Origin: Selaginella moellendorffii
Taxonomy: Eukaryota; Streptophyta; Lycopodiopsida; Selaginellales; Selaginellaceae
Length of the DNA stretch: 64,000 nucleotides
Direction of reading: 5' to 3'
Assembly: GCF_000143415.4 (NCBI RefSeq)
Contig: NW_003314264.1
Location: forward strand, 941,618 to 1,005,617
Position 1 is the first letter of the stretch; each line of letters starts with the position of its first letter. A program made the translations under genes and the position numbers. This document shows positions 63,379 to 64,000 of the stretch, piece by piece. A model generated the notes under the pieces. The model worked only from the letters and a program-made list of their open reading frames with translations, was not told the DNA's origin and searched no databases.

Positions 63379-64000
63379 GAAAAAACATTTTGAAACATTG
63401 GCTCTATTCAGACTCACTATGCTAGTCCTCACTCCATTATTTATGTTCAGCCTCACTCCACTATTGCATCCATTTAGCGTCATTATGTTAGGGCCGAATG
63501 TTCTGTTCAGGCTTGCTATGCTCATCCTCACTCCATAATCCATATTGTTTATCCTCGCTCCACTACCATATTCACTCGTCCTCACTCCATTGTTAGGGCC
63601 AAACTCCTATCCATCCCCTCTACCCCTCCTCTGAAAAAAAAAAGTTTGAAGTATCAGGGCAGAAATGAGAAAACAAGAAAAATTTAGGAAAAACAATTGT
63701 AAAATAAGAAAAAGTGAATAAAAAAGCATCCAAAAAGGAATTTACAGCAATTGGCAATGCAAAATGGGGAAATAAACAAAAGGATATGTGTTCAAAACTT
63801 GGAAAATATTGGATTTCCCATCATAAAATATTTCACCCATCACAATATAAGCAAAAGATTCACACCACACAGCATACAACTCAACACTTGATATGGGAAA
63901 ATTAATAACAACGTTCACACTCTCAAGGGAATACATAAACTCCTCAGCAAAAATAGTAAAACAAAGGCTCTCAACAGCATTAACAAGTGGGGACATATAT
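63379..64000. other. AT-rich sequence with short CCTCACTCCAT repeats
   Basis: Between 63410 and 63600 the motif CCTCACTCCA recurs about six times with variants, together with two TTAGGGCCGAA/TTAGGGCCAAA blocks, giving a loose local repeat. To the right, up to the window edge, there are short ORFs on both strands (63714-63905, 63742-63996) without recognised domains. Confidence 0.4.

Overview
The window looks like a nuclear chromosome segment of a vascular plant, most probably a lycophyte of the Selaginella moellendorffii type. The families are plant families: SAUR, trichome-birefringence-like, STP sugar symporter, DUF674, plant SR splicing factor, PPR. Introns are very short, mostly 45-70 bp, so that a 21-exon gene fits in 5.3 kb. 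Gypsy retroelements and PPR fragments are abundant. The species is an inference from style and content; no marker gene proves it.

Layout. (a) 1-2.2 kb: the tail of an unidentified gene, a degraded PPR fragment and broken exons resembling the GPI-transamidase subunit PIG-U. (b) 2.5-16.3 kb: a dead Gypsy chromovirus (protease, RT, RNase H, then integrase tail, chromodomain and 3' LTR) split by 10.5 kb of another LTR element. The intruder is two copies of one large family without visible ORFs: an older minus-strand copy carrying a younger plus-strand copy in its middle, giving a long imperfect palindrome. (c) 16.3-18.1 kb: two more Gypsy RT remnants facing each other and a purine-rich minisatellite. 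(d) 18.1-24.5 kb: a third LTR element with gag and protease, which changes abruptly into a DUF7869-like gene and then a field of short palindromic repeats. (e) 24.5-28.7 kb: AT-rich sequence with a dinucleotide microsatellite and a 42-bp-arm foldback. (f) 28.8-59.7 kb: the gene island. In order: DUF674 protein (+), GDSL esterase/lipase (-), SR splicing factor (-), small acidic-tailed protein (-), WDR62/MAPKBP1-like WD40 protein (+), leishmanolysin-like metallopeptidase (+), STP sugar transporter (+), tRNA-like repeats, old-yellow-enzyme/OPR-like reductase (-), small membrane protein (-), inverted fragment of the OPR gene (+), hypothetical basic protein (-), AIRP2-like RING E3 ligase (-), SAUR (+), TBL acyltransferase-like protein (-), P-type PPR protein (+). 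(g) 59.7-64 kb: a frameshifted PPR pseudogene with an internal telomere-type repeat, a broken duplicate of the TBL/PPR divergent promoter, and AT-rich sequence holding a possible 0.67-kb TRIM element.

The genes are housekeeping, signalling and wall or metabolite functions read from separate promoters; there is no operon or evident pathway cluster. The TBL/PPR pair (160 bp between start codons) and the acidic-tail/WD40 pair (280 bp) are divergent and may share promoters. Exon structures were built by eye from GT/AG (in two cases GC/AG) junctions, reading-frame continuity and family resemblance. They are models, not transcripts. The most unusual parts are the nested inverted non-coding retroelement, the DUF7869 and palindrome island, the foldback at 27.2 kb, the two GC-AG introns in one metallopeptidase gene, and the duplicated and then killed bidirectional promoter.
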